NCBI GenBank assembly: GCA_946481495.1
Contig: CAMLNW010000016.1
Span: forward strand, 1-19,522
Origin: an uncultured Actinomycetes bacterium
GTDB taxonomy: Bacteria; Actinomycetota; Thermoleophilia; Solirubrobacterales; Thermoleophilaceae
Length of the DNA: 19,522 bases
Direction: 5' to 3'
This document shows positions 1 to 7,497 of this stretch, in pieces. The notes under the pieces are model-generated. The model was given only the letters and a program-made list of their open reading frames with translations, searched no databases and was not told the DNA's origin. The stretch's first letter is position 1, and every line of letters starts with the position of its first letter. The translations under genes were made by a program, and so were the position numbers.

Positions 1-527
1 TGGTGGCACTGCAGGCACCGGTGATCGCGGCCGTCGGGGTGCTGACCAGCTTGCTCGGCACCGGCGCCGCGTTCGGCGTCGCGAAGCTGATCTTCCAGGA
101 CGGCCAGCTGTCCGGGCTGCTGGGCTTCGAGTCGCAGGGGTTCCTCGACGCCTGGGGGCCGGTCTTCTTCTTCGCGATGATCTTCGCGATCTCGATGGAC
201 TACACGGTCTTCCTGCTCTCGTCGGCGAAGGAGCACTGGGATCGCTCCCACGACCCGCGCGAGGCGATGGTCGGCGGCGTCGCCCACTCAGGCCGCGTGA
301 TCTTCGCGGCGGCCGCCGTAATGGTCGCGGTGTTCTTCACGTTTGCGCTCTCCGGACCGTTGCCGCCGAAGGAGATGGGCGTGATCCTCGGCGTCGCGGT
401 GCTGCTCGACGCGGCACTGGTGCGGTTGCTGCTCGTTCCGGTGCTGCTGCGGCTACTCGGGCGCACAGCCTGGTGGCTGCCGCGGTGGGCCGGCCGTTGG
501 CTGCCCGACGTGCGCTTCGGGCACTGA
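1..527 (+). CDS. MMPL-family membrane transporter, C-terminal part (5' end outside window)
   Basis: Only the last 174 or so residues are visible; the frame is open to the left edge, so the GTG at base 3 is an internal Val codon. The segment looks like the final transmembrane bundle of an MMPL/RND transporter: a hydrophobic helix around residues 5-30, an SMDY motif at 64-67, then helices near 98-117 and 124-151. In the MmpL family an Asp-Tyr pair in this helix belongs to the proton relay, and D66/Y67 match it. The loop after it contains the GGVAHSGRVI stretch typical of the family. It ends with a short Trp/Arg-rich cytoplasmic tail. MMPL proteins export lipids, glycolipids or siderophores by proton antiport; the substrate cannot be inferred here. 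The next gene has its own ribosome-binding site 90 bases on, so a functional link to the sugar locus is not shown. Confidence 0.9.
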   Translation, partial: VALQAPVIAAVGVLTSLLGTGAAFGVAKLIFQDGQLSGLLGFESQGFLDAWGPVFFFAMIFAISMDYTVFLLSSAKEHWDRSHDPREAMVGGVAHSGRVIFAAAAVMVAVFFTFALSGPLPPKEMGVILGVAVLLDAALVRLLLVPVLLRLLGRTAWWLPRWAGRWLPDVRFGH

Positions 528-606
528 GGCCTTACCAACTCCTAACCCGCCGCTTGTTGGGCGCTGGGCGACCGCGGGGCAAGGTGGCAGCAAGAGCCCA
601 CGAACT

Positions 607-612
607 GAAAGG
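607..612 (+). promoter_or_regulatory. Shine-Dalgarno for the DUF5666-like gene
   Basis: GAAAGG lies six bases before the ATG at 619 and fixes that start. It is one of the few recognisable ribosome-binding sites among the plus-strand genes, several of which look leaderless. A possible promoter further up is TTGGGC (557-562), a 17-base spacer, then CAAGGT (580-585); this is weak and unproven. Confidence 0.55.
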
Positions 613-618
613 CGATCC

Positions 619-1026
619 ATGAAACGCATTGCGGCAGTACTCGTCCTGGCAGCCCTCTCGACCGCCGGACTGACCGCGCTCGCCGGCGCCGTGACCCCCG
701 CGAAGAAGCCACTGCGCGAGTTCGAGGGCCGCGTCGTCTCGATCAACCGCGACGCGCGGACGTTCAAGCTGCACGACAGCGAGCGCGGGACGAAGAAGAT
801 CAAGGTCACGCGCAACACCCGCTTCGAGCGCGTCAATGGCCTCGCCGGCCTGAGTGTCGGACAGCGGGCGATCGAGGTCAAGACGCGCCGCAAGGTCGAT
901 GGTGCCTGGCTGGCGATCGAGGTCGAGAAGTCGGGCGGCGGTGGCGAGCACGGCGACGACCGTGACGACAACGGTGGCGATGACGGTGGCAGCGGGCGGG
1001 GCCGCGACCACCCCGAGGACGACTGA
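619..1026 (+). CDS. Secreted DUF5666-like protein with acidic tail
   Basis: A 135-residue protein with a clear Sec signal: KR at 3-4, a hydrophobic core at about 5-23, and a likely cleavage near AGA (22-24). Residues 34-103 resemble the small beta-barrel DUF5666 domain: FEGRVVSINRDARTFKL, a second strand set around KIKVTRNTRF, and a final strand WLAIEVE. DUF5666 has no established biochemical role. Residues 105-135 are a low-complexity Gly/Asp/Arg tail, probably disordered and possibly metal-binding, though that is a guess from composition only. The ATG at 619 is preceded by GAAAGG at good spacing. The gene stands 33 bases before the DUF6328 gene on the same strand, but that gene appears to have its own promoter. 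No link to polysaccharide synthesis is visible. Confidence 0.8.
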   Translation: MKRIAAVLVLAALSTAGLTALAGAVTPAKKPLREFEGRVVSINRDARTFKLHDSERGTKKIKVTRNTRFERVNGLAGLSVGQRAIEVKTRRKVDGAWLAIEVEKSGGGGEHGDDRDDNGGDDGGSGRGRDHPEDD

Positions 1027-1047
1027 GTAGACGCGCGACACCGGGGG

Positions 1048-1053
1048 TAGGCT
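1048..1053 (+). promoter_or_regulatory. Putative -10 hexamer of a leaderless promoter
   Basis: TAGGCT matches the actinobacterial TANNNT -10 and ends six bases before the ATG at 1060, which would place transcription start at or next to the start codon. No Shine-Dalgarno lies between. A -35 element is not convincing. The same arrangement recurs at several other transcription-unit heads in this window. Confidence 0.5.
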
Positions 1054-1059
1054 GGCTCC

Positions 1060-1557
1060 ATGGCGGAGCCAGCCCCCGACCCGGGCCGGGACGAGACCCC
1101 GGAGGAGCGCGCGGACCGCAACCTCACCGAGCTGCTCGGCGAGCTGCGGGTCGCGCTGCCCGGCGTTCAGGTGCTGTTCGCCTTCCTGCTGATCGTGCCG
1201 TTCAACGATCGCTTCAGCGACGCGACGGCGTTCCAGCGCGACCTCTACCTCGCCACGCTGATCTGCACCGCGTTCGCCTCTGCGCTGCTGATCGCGCCCT
1301 CGATGAATCACCGGCTGGAGTTCCGCCACGGCGACAAGGAGCATCTCGTCACCGTCGCGAATCGGCTGACGATCGCCGGGCTGACGCTGGTTGCGTTCGC
1401 GATGACCGGAGTCGTGGCGCTGCTGACCGACTTCGTCTTCGGGACGGCGACGATGATCGTCGCCACGACAGCGCTGGCGCTTGCGTTCGCGCTGCTTTGG
1501 TACCTGCTGCCATTGCGACGGAAGCGGTCGCTGGGGCGTGGGCGCGACGTGAACTGA
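1060..1557 (+). CDS. DUF6328 family four-helix membrane protein
   Basis: A 165-residue protein matching the actinobacterial DUF6328 family: a charged N-terminus (ERADRNLTELLGELR at 16-30), then four hydrophobic segments at about 33-48, 63-80, 103-124 and 131-151, and a basic Arg-rich C-terminus. The PGVQVLFAFLLIVPF stretch leading into the first helix is characteristic. Function is unknown for the family, and nothing here resolves it. The ATG at 1060 has no Shine-Dalgarno but has TAGGCT six bases upstream, so I read it as a leaderless start. The gene is followed by a 7-bp hairpin (1592-1611) that could end its transcript. Confidence 0.85.
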   Translation: MAEPAPDPGRDETPEERADRNLTELLGELRVALPGVQVLFAFLLIVPFNDRFSDATAFQRDLYLATLICTAFASALLIAPSMNHRLEFRHGDKEHLVTVANRLTIAGLTLVAFAMTGVVALLTDFVFGTATMIVATTALALAFALLWYLLPLRRKRSLGRGRDVN

Positions 1558-1591
1558 GCAGTACGGCTGAGTGGACGGTGCGGCATCCGCC

Positions 1592-1611
1592 CCGAGATGG
1601 CAAAATCTCGG
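1592..1611 (+). other. Perfect 7-bp inverted repeat just upstream of a start codon
   Basis: CCGAGAT (1592-1598) pairs with ATCTCGG (1605-1611) around a six-base loop, GGCAAA. It lies between the DUF6328 stop (1557) and the ATG at 1618, with only six bases between the stem and that ATG. No U-tract follows, so a classical terminator is unlikely, although high-GC bacteria often terminate without one. Alternatives are an operator or a 5' structure that affects translation of the next gene. The upstream ATG candidate at 1597 begins inside the stem. Confidence 0.4.
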
Positions 1612-1617
1612 CGCGCC

Positions 1618-2940
1618 ATGGCCACGATTTCCCTGCTCATCACGGCCAGCCGCGACGAATCGAGCCTGCGAGCGCTGCTTGAACTGGTCAGACCGGTCGT
1701 CGACGAGATCGTTTTTGGCGTGGACGCCCGAACCGCCGATCGGATCTTCGGATCCTGCGGCGATCTCGTAGACCAGGCGTACACGTACGAGTTCAAGACC
1801 ACGGTGGAGCAATACGCGGCCTGGCTGCACCACCGCTGCACGGGGGACTGGATCTTGCGTATCTCCGATGATGAGGTTCCAAGTCCGGCACTGCTCGAAG
1901 CGCTTCCCGAGATCGCGGCCGACAGGCGACGGTCGCTAGTCCTCGTTCCGATCAGGCATCTGTTCCCGACCAGGGATCGGTTCATCACCAGTCACCCATG
2001 GCATCCTGAGTATCAAGCTCGCCTCACGCGAAACATTCCGGGAATCTGGACATTCCCGGGCACGAGCCACACGAACATCGAGGTTCTCGGCGAACGGCGG
2101 CGACTTCCCGAAGTTCCTCTCTACCACCTCCACTTCGCAGTCCCCGACACCGAGGCGCGCCTCTCCACGGCACGCGAGCGCGAGCGCGCGACGCCAGGAA
2201 TCATGACCGAGGGCTTCAGCGTGAACGACGTCTCGCTGCCGGAGCTGTGGACCGGTGTCGAGACCGCCCCGGTCCCGCTCGGCGACCGCGCGAACATCGA
2301 GCGGGTCGCCGTTCCGGCGCCGGTAACCGCGCGGAGCCACGCCACCGCCACGGCAATCCCGCCAACCGATGCCAATCGGCTGCTCGCGGCTCGCGAGGTA
2401 CTGCCCGACGCCTATCGCGCCGAGATCGAGATCTCCACCGCCCGGCAAGCCGTCGCGGCCGGCATGATCGCCCACATCGAAGTCCACGTGCACAATCGAG
2501 GCTCAGAGCACTGGCCCCCGGCACATCACGGCCAGCCGCTGATCCGCCTCGCCTATCGCTGGCTAGCCGCCGATGGCGAGACGGTGATCGATCCCGAAGG
2601 ATTGCGGACGCCATTCGAGGAGACGGTGCTGCCCGGCGAACGGACTGTGGTCATGCTTGCCGTCGCCGTTCCCGAGACCCCGGGCCGCTACGTCTTGGAG
2701 GTCGATGTCGTGCACGAACTCGTTCGCTGGTTCGAGTGCGAGGCACGAATGGAGGTCTTCGCCGAAGCCCTCGAGGGACCACCGATTGAGAGGTCCCCGA
2801 GCTTTGCCAGACCAGATCCACTACGCATCGGGCTACGCAAGACCGAACTACCCCCACCAGATGCACGCCATCATGGCAAGGACAAGCGACTATTCCGTGC
2901 CCTCAGAGCTCCTCGGCGATCAGCGGAGCCATCCGGCTGA
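1618..2940 (+). CDS. Glycosyltransferase-like protein with C-terminal beta-sandwich domain
   Basis: A 440-residue protein from ATG 1618 (an in-frame ATG at 1597 would add seven residues). The N-terminal part resembles a GT2/GT-A fold: strand ATISLLITASRD at the start, DEIVFGVDAR at 29-38, and a probable metal/nucleotide-binding acidic cluster DWILRISDDEVPS at 77-89. The usual catalytic end of GT2 is not obvious, so substrate and activity are uncertain. Residues about 265-385 form a beta-rich domain (NRGSEHW, LAYRWLAADG, PGRYVLEVDVVHE, WFE) of the Ig-like kind I associate with sugar-biosynthesis enzymes. The last 50 residues are basic and low in complexity. No Shine-Dalgarno precedes either start; AAATCT nine bases before 1618 is a weak -10 candidate. 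The 3' end overlaps the convergent wzm gene by 38 nt. Confidence 0.7.
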   Translation: MATISLLITASRDESSLRALLELVRPVVDEIVFGVDARTADRIFGSCGDLVDQAYTYEFKTTVEQYAAWLHHRCTGDWILRISDDEVPSPALLEALPEIAADRRRSLVLVPIRHLFPTRDRFITSHPWHPEYQARLTRNIPGIWTFPGTSHTNIEVLGERRRLPEVPLYHLHFAVPDTEARLSTARERERATPGIMTEGFSVNDVSLPELWTGVETAPVPLGDRANIERVAVPAPVTARSHATATAIPPTDANRLLAAREVLPDAYRAEIEISTARQAVAAGMIAHIEVHVHNRGSEHWPPAHHGQPLIRLAYRWLAADGETVIDPEGLRTPFEETVLPGERTVVMLAVAVPETPGRYVLEVDVVHELVRWFECEARMEVFAEALEGPPIERSPSFARPDPLRIGLRKTELPPPDARHHGKDKRLFRALRAPRRSAEPSG

Positions 2941-3775
2941 ACAGCCAGATTCCGACGACAAACGTGACGGCGACGATCCCCAACGGGATCAGCAACCACA
3001 CGGCGCCGCCGATCGCGTCGGCCGCACTGGGTTGAGACGGACCGATAATCGCGTGGCGCGCCTCCTGAATCAGCGTCGCGAGCGGGTTGAAGAGCAGCAG
3101 CCGAGCAACGGACTCGCTGCTGCGCTCGATCACCAGCTGGATCGGGTAGAGGACCGGCGTCATGTAGAAGAGCGCCTGGGTCGTTACGTCCCAGATCGGC
3201 TTGAGGTCGCGTGCGCGCACGTAGAGCGCCGACAGGATCGTGGCGACACCGATCGAGAAGATCGCAACCACGACGAGCACGACAGGCAACTCGATCCAAG
3301 AGAGGCGCGGCGTGACGCGGTTGAGCAGTACCAGGCCCAAGAGCACGATCAGGTTGAGGCAGAGCGCGAAGGTTGCGGTCAGCACCACCGACATCGGAAT
3401 CGCCATCCGCGGGAACTGGATCTTGCGAACCAGGTTCTCGTTGTCGACCACCGCGGTGACGGCAGCGCTTGTCGCCTCTTGGAAATAGAAGAAGATCACC
3501 ATCCCAGTCAGCAGCAGAGCCGGGTAGTGGGCGACGTTCTCCCCGACGTCGACGATCAGGCTGAACACGACGTAGAGCACGCCGAAGAACAGCGCCGGGC
3601 GCATCAGCGTCCATAGGTAGCCGAGCGCGGAGTCGAAGAAGCGCAGCTTCCACTCGGTCTGGGCAAGGATCCGCGTCAGACTCAGGAAGCGCCTGAAGTC
3701 GCCGGCGAAGGCCGACGGGCCGGTCACCTCGTACGCCCGGGCGACGGGCTGCTCGACGGCCGGCTCGGCGCTCAC
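2903..3775 (-). CDS. wzm: ABC-2 type polysaccharide exporter permease (Wzm-like)
   Basis: A 290-residue integral membrane protein with about six helices (roughly 60-77, 84-100, 128-150, 163-185, 200-217, 258-280), the topology of ABC-2 permeases. Family hallmarks include LGYLWTLMRP (51-60) after an amphipathic N-terminal helix, the loop LVRKIQFPRMAIP (115-127) and YMTPVLYPIQLV (204-215) followed by NPLATLIQEAR. Paired with Wzt, it would form the channel that moves an undecaprenyl-linked glycan across the cytoplasmic membrane. The start is GTG and overlaps the TGA of wzt by four bases (GTGA, 3772-3775), so the two are probably translationally coupled. Its last 38 nt overlap the convergent glycosyltransferase-like gene. 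Confidence 0.92.
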   Translation of the reverse strand: MSAEPAVEQPVARAYEVTGPSAFAGDFRRFLSLTRILAQTEWKLRFFDSALGYLWTLMRPALFFGVLYVVFSLIVDVGENVAHYPALLLTGMVIFFYFQEATSAAVTAVVDNENLVRKIQFPRMAIPMSVVLTATFALCLNLIVLLGLVLLNRVTPRLSWIELPVVLVVVAIFSIGVATILSALYVRARDLKPIWDVTTQALFYMTPVLYPIQLVIERSSESVARLLLFNPLATLIQEARHAIIGPSQPSAADAIGGAVWLLIPLGIVAVTFVVGIWLFSRMAPLIAEEL

Positions 3776-5040
3776 GAGTCGGCTCCGCGTCCGGCGGGCG
3801 CCGGGGCCGGCGAGTCGAGGCGGCGTACCGCCACGTCGTGCGGAAGATCGACCACGCCACCGCCCTCGTGCGAGCCGATGATCGCAACCGCGACGAGGTC
3901 ATGGCGCTCGTCCATCACCTCTGCCCCGAAGCCCTGGTGCGAGATGAACGGGGACGCTAGGTACTTGCCGCCCGTGAACCAGTTGTCGAACGTCACCGAC
4001 AGCTCGACCCGCTCGCCAGCCTTGAAGCTGCCCGTCTGCTTCTGCTGCCAGGTCGTGGTCGTCGCGAAAACGCGCTGGTGGTGGTCATTCATCAGGACGA
4101 ATCCCAACACCGGGTCGACGACGTCGGCGCGGATCTCTACGACGGAGTGGAAGGAACAGGCTCGCCCCTGGAACAGGGTCGCGGACCGCTCGCCGCTCTC
4201 GTTCTCGAACCAGGCGTCGAGGATCGCGGCCTCCCCGTCGCCGCCGGCGGGACGAGCGTCGCCGGCGCCATCGGGAGCGGTCGCCGCGCGGTCGAAGTTG
4301 ATCCGGTTGTACTCGCGCGCCACTGAGGTCGGGTCGCCAATCTCGACGATCCCGCCGCGCTCGAGCAGCAGCGCGCGGTCGCAGGTGCGCTCGACAGTGT
4401 GCATGTCGTGGGTGACGAACAACAGCGTGCGCCCCTCGTCGCGCTTGGCCTGCAACGTGTCATAGCATTTCTGCTGGAAGGCGGCGTCGCCGACAGCGAG
4501 CACCTCGTCGATCAGCAGCACGTCTGCCTCGACCTGGACCATCACGGCGAACGCCAGCCGCACGTGCATCCCCGACGAGTAGTTCTTCAGCTTCAGCTCG
4601 ACGAACTCGCCGAGCTCGGCGAACTCGATGACCTGCTCGAAGCGGGCACGCGCCTCGTCTGGCGTCAGGCCGAGCATGATCGCGTTGATCGTCACGTTGT
4701 CGCGGGCGCGCAGGTTGGGGTTGAAGCCGACGCCCAGCTCGATGAACGGCGACAGCTTGCCGCGCAATGCGATCCGGCCGGTATCGGTTCCGTAGATGCC
4801 CGCGATGCACTTCAGCAGGGTGCTCTTGCCGCTCCCGTTGCGTCCGACGATCCCGAACCACTCGCCGCGTTCGACCTCGAACGAAACGTCGCGCAGCGCC
4901 TCGAAGGTGTCGTAGCGCGTTCCCCTGAACGGGTGCAGCGCGCGCTCCTTGAGCGTCACGACGCGGTCGCGTGGGACGCGAAACGTCTTCGAGACACCGT
5001 CGACAACGAGCGCCGTGGAGTCGGGGACAGCCGGCGGCAT
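3772..5040 (-). CDS. wzt: ABC polysaccharide exporter ATPase with Wzt C-terminal domain
   Basis: A 422-residue protein: nucleotide-binding domain at about 10-245 and a carbohydrate-binding Wzt_C domain at about 272-407, joined by a Gly/Ala/Asp-rich linker (250-270). Walker A is GRNGSGKST (66-74), the signature region is NYSSGMHVRLAF (153-164), Walker B is VLLIDEVLAVGD (174-185) and the H-loop His is 211. FVELKLKNYSSGM and DEVLAVGD are typical of the polysaccharide/teichoic-acid exporter subclass. In characterised systems the C-terminal domain reads the finished or capped chain end before export. The frame is open to 5172, but ATG 5040 is the sensible start: family similarity begins directly after it, and TACCGT lies seven bases upstream as a leaderless -10. 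First gene of a two-gene operon with wzm. Confidence 0.93.
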   Translation of the reverse strand: MPPAVPDSTALVVDGVSKTFRVPRDRVVTLKERALHPFRGTRYDTFEALRDVSFEVERGEWFGIVGRNGSGKSTLLKCIAGIYGTDTGRIALRGKLSPFIELGVGFNPNLRARDNVTINAIMLGLTPDEARARFEQVIEFAELGEFVELKLKNYSSGMHVRLAFAVMVQVEADVLLIDEVLAVGDAAFQQKCYDTLQAKRDEGRTLLFVTHDMHTVERTCDRALLLERGGIVEIGDPTSVAREYNRINFDRAATAPDGAGDARPAGGDGEAAILDAWFENESGERSATLFQGRACSFHSVVEIRADVVDPVLGFVLMNDHHQRVFATTTTWQQKQTGSFKAGERVELSVTFDNWFTGGKYLASPFISHQGFGAEVMDERHDLVAVAIIGSHEGGGVVDLPHDVAVRRLDSPAPAPAGRGADS

Positions 5041-5047
5041 GGCGGGA

Positions 5048-5053
5048 ACGGTA
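5048..5053 (-). promoter_or_regulatory. Putative -10 hexamer of leaderless wzt promoter
   Basis: On the minus strand TACCGT (TANNNT type) ends seven bases before ATG 5040, with no Shine-Dalgarno between. It partly coincides with the palindrome CGGTACCG (5049-5056). CGGTAC occurs again at 5072-5077. The 89-base gap to the divergent gene at 5130 must hold both promoters, so shared control of export and synthesis is plausible. Confidence 0.45.
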
Positions 5054-5115
5054 CCGGGCGCACCCTCGCCGCGGTACGCGCAACCTGGAGCGCGCAAGCG
5101 GACCGAGCCGGCCCC

Positions 5116-5121
5116 TAGACT
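5116..5121 (+). promoter_or_regulatory. Putative -10 hexamer of leaderless promoter
   Basis: TAGACT (TANNNT type) ends eight bases before the GTG at 5130 that I choose as start. No Shine-Dalgarno is present, and no -35 is recognisable at 17 bases upstream. It faces away from the wzt promoter in the same 89-base divergent region. Confidence 0.5.
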
Positions 5122-5129
5122 CCTGCCGC

Positions 5130-7481
5130 GTGCTCGCCACGCTCGCAGCCGCGGGACTGATCTGCGGCGCATCGCTCTTCATCGGAGAGGCCGTCGCGCG
5201 GACGCTCGGTCGCGACCGCTGGCGCGGCTGGTCGCCCGCTGTCGGGTTCGGGCTGCTGCTGGTCGCCGCGACCCTGACGGTGAAACTGCCCGGGCACGGA
5301 GTTACCGGCGCCGTGATCTGCACGGCGCTGGTCGCCGCCGCGGTCGTCGTCCTGCTGCGCGGCGGACTGCGCCGACCGGACCCCGACGCGGCGGTGGCGA
5401 CGGTCGCGGTACTGGGCTTTGCGCTCCTCCCGTTCCTGTCCAGCGGCCGCTTTGGCGTGCTCGGGATGAGCTTCCTCAACGACATGAGCGCCCACCTCGC
5501 GTGGGCCGAGACGCTGAAGGATCCCTCGATCCACGGTTCGGTGATGACCCCCGGCTATCCAGCCGGTCCGCACTCGCTTGTCGCGGTGGTCTCCAGCGGG
5601 ACCGGCTTCAGCATCGAGCCGGCCTTCAACGGGCTGCTGATCGCGATCCAACTGCTGATCGCGTGGGCCGTGCTGCCGCTGCTCGACGGACTGGCGCGCT
5701 GGCGGCGTGCGCTCGGCGCGACGGTCGTAGCGACCTGCTTCCTGCTGTCGGCCTTCTACGTCCAGGCGAGCTTCAAGGAGACGGCGCTGATCCTCTTCCT
5801 GCTCGCGTCAGTCGCGCTGCTACGCGCGGCGCGGCGCGACTGGGACAAGGTCACGCTAGCCACCGGGGTCCAACTCGGTGCGCTCGTCGCCGGCACAATC
5901 TTCGCGTACAGCTACAGCGGTCTTGCTTGGCTGTTCCTCGCGGTTGGGATCTGGGCGGTCCTGGAGCTCGGCTCCGCCCTGCTGCAGACGCCGCCGCGCG
6001 AGATCGCCGGCCAGGTGCGCGCCGCGCTGTCGCCGCGCAGCGGCCCGCTCGCGCTGGTTCTCGGCGCCGCCCTCACAGGGGCGCTGCTCACGCTTCCGGA
6101 CATCGGACGGCTGCTCGACGCGCTCGACCTGTTCGGCTCGTCGCCGTCAGGCACCGGTGTGATTGCGAGCAACTCGCTTGCCCACCTCGCCGGGCCGTTG
6201 TCGCCGTACGAGGTCTTCGGCCTGTTCCCCGCCGAGGACTTCCGCTTTCCGCTCGCCCAGCAATACCGCTTCGGCGCACTGGTCGGACTCGGCGTCGCCG
6301 CAACCGCCTTCGGCGCGCTCTGGTGGCTGCTGCGTCGCGACCTGTTGGTTCCGGCCGCCGCCGGGGCCGCCGGCCTGATCGCGGTCTATCTGCGCTACGA
6401 GGAGTCGCCGTACCTGACCAGCAAGGGCTACGCCGTCGTGGCGCCGCTCGCGATGCTGCTGGCGGTCCGGGCGTTGCTCGAGCCGTGGCCGACCGCAGTT
6501 CGGTTGCCGGCAGTGAGAATCGCGAAGGCGAGCGTCGCCGCCCTGTTCTGCGCCGTCGCGCTCTACTCGGGGTACAAGGTCCTGCACGGCGGCGAGGTCG
6601 GCACAAAGGCGCACACCGAGGAGCTGGCGGAGCTCGCGCAGCGCACGCATGGCGAGCCGACGCTGTTCCTCGGATTCGACGACTTCTCCGCCTGGCGATT
6701 GCACGGCTCCCCCGTCGCGCTGCCCGTCCAAGGCGCCCACCTCGCCGGCTCCGGCCCGACGTTCAATGCGGTTCCCGAGAAGGCATGGGCCTACGGTGAC
6801 CCGTTCGATTTCGACTCCGTCCCAGCCCGTGACCTCGACCAGGTCGACTACGCGATCGTGACGCGATCGCGCAACCAGAGCACGCCGCCACCGAACTTCA
6901 AGCCGGTCGCGGCGACGCGATCGTTCGTGCTGTACGAGCGGCGCGGACGGACGAGGCCTCACCGGATCCTGGCCGAGGGGGCGCGGAGCGCGGCCTCGCT
7001 CGACTGCAGGACGCCGGCGGGGCGCACGCTCAGCCGCCAGACCGGCTGGGCGACGGTGATCGCGCCGCCGATCGTCGCGACAGCGATTGATGGCGAACGC
7101 TACGCGCAGCCCGGCGACACGCGCCGGATCGCGATCCGGCTGCCGCGCGGACGCTGGGAGCTGTCGCTGCAGTACGCCGCCGAGCAGGACGTCGAGATCG
7201 AGGGCCTCGACCGTCCCGCCAAGCTGCGCGCGACTCTTGACCGGCCGGGGCCGTGGTACCGCATCGGCGAAGTCACCCAGCGCCGAGCCGGCGAGCGCAT
7301 CCTGAGGCTGAAGGTTGACGACGCGCCGCTGCCCGCGACGACGCACGTCACCGAGTTGATTGCCGTCGCCGCCGTCGACCTCGAAGCCCCGCCGATCCTG
7401 GTCCCGCTGCGCGAGGCGTGCGGGCGTTTCATCGACCGGTACACACTCGGCCCGCGGCGCCCCACAATCCACACTCAGTAG
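5130..7481 (+). CDS. Large polytopic membrane protein, GT-C glycosyltransferase-like
   Basis: A 783-residue protein from GTG 5130. The frame is open back to 4971, but that extra part is charged, overlaps wzt and lacks family character, whereas translation from 5130 begins directly in a membrane helix. About ten to twelve hydrophobic segments span residues 1-485. The first long external loop carries NDMSAHLAWAE (117-127) and PGYPAGPHSL (141-150), an arrangement like the acidic loop-1 motif of lipid-phosphosugar-dependent GT-C enzymes. SPYLTSKGY (426-434) precedes a late helix. Residues about 490-783 are a soluble, probably extracytoplasmic region with a beta-rich end (IAIRLPRGRWELSLQY, 667-682). 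I infer transfer of a sugar from a polyprenyl carrier; a polymerase (Wzy-like) role is an alternative. Stop TAG is 16 bases before the next gene. Confidence 0.72.
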   Translation: MLATLAAAGLICGASLFIGEAVARTLGRDRWRGWSPAVGFGLLLVAATLTVKLPGHGVTGAVICTALVAAAVVVLLRGGLRRPDPDAAVATVAVLGFALLPFLSSGRFGVLGMSFLNDMSAHLAWAETLKDPSIHGSVMTPGYPAGPHSLVAVVSSGTGFSIEPAFNGLLIAIQLLIAWAVLPLLDGLARWRRALGATVVATCFLLSAFYVQASFKETALILFLLASVALLRAARRDWDKVTLATGVQLGALVAGTIFAYSYSGLAWLFLAVGIWAVLELGSALLQTPPREIAGQVRAALSPRSGPLALVLGAALTGALLTLPDIGRLLDALDLFGSSPSGTGVIASNSLAHLAGPLSPYEVFGLFPAEDFRFPLAQQYRFGALVGLGVAATAFGALWWLLRRDLLVPAAAGAAGLIAVYLRYEESPYLTSKGYAVVAPLAMLLAVRALLEPWPTAVRLPAVRIAKASVAALFCAVALYSGYKVLHGGEVGTKAHTEELAELAQRTHGEPTLFLGFDDFSAWRLHGSPVALPVQGAHLAGSGPTFNAVPEKAWAYGDPFDFDSVPARDLDQVDYAIVTRSRNQSTPPPNFKPVAATRSFVLYERRGRTRPHRILAEGARSAASLDCRTPAGRTLSRQTGWATVIAPPIVATAIDGERYAQPGDTRRIAIRLPRGRWELSLQYAAEQDVEIEGLDRPAKLRATLDRPGPWYRIGEVTQRRAGERILRLKVDDAPLPATTHVTELIAVAAVDLEAPPILVPLREACGRFIDRYTLGPRRPTIHTQ

Positions 7482-7482
7482 G

Positions 7483-7488
7483 TAGCGT
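7483..7488 (+). promoter_or_regulatory. Possible -10 hexamer before the GT fusion gene (weak)
   Basis: TAGCGT lies just after the upstream stop codon and ends nine bases before ATG 7498. There is no Shine-Dalgarno in the 16-base gap, so a leaderless internal start would explain initiation, but the spacing is at the long end and read-through from the 5116 promoter is equally possible. Confidence 0.3.
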
Positions 7489-7497
7489 TCGTCGGCC

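Noticed and set aside
532..1833. Long minus-strand open frame (433 codons) opposite the DUF5666-like and DUF6328 genes
   Set aside because: It spans three real genes on the other strand, is Arg/Gln/His-rich with no domain character, and is a normal result of GC-rich codon bias.
5041..5172. N-terminal extension of Wzt upstream of ATG 5040
   Set aside because: Arg/Gly-rich, not like the family, and overlaps the divergent gene; ATG 5040 has its own -10 box.
4949..6799. 616-codon plus-strand frame overlapping the GT-C-like gene
   Set aside because: It is a frame shift of the real gene with an Arg-saturated product, and it runs over the wzt start.
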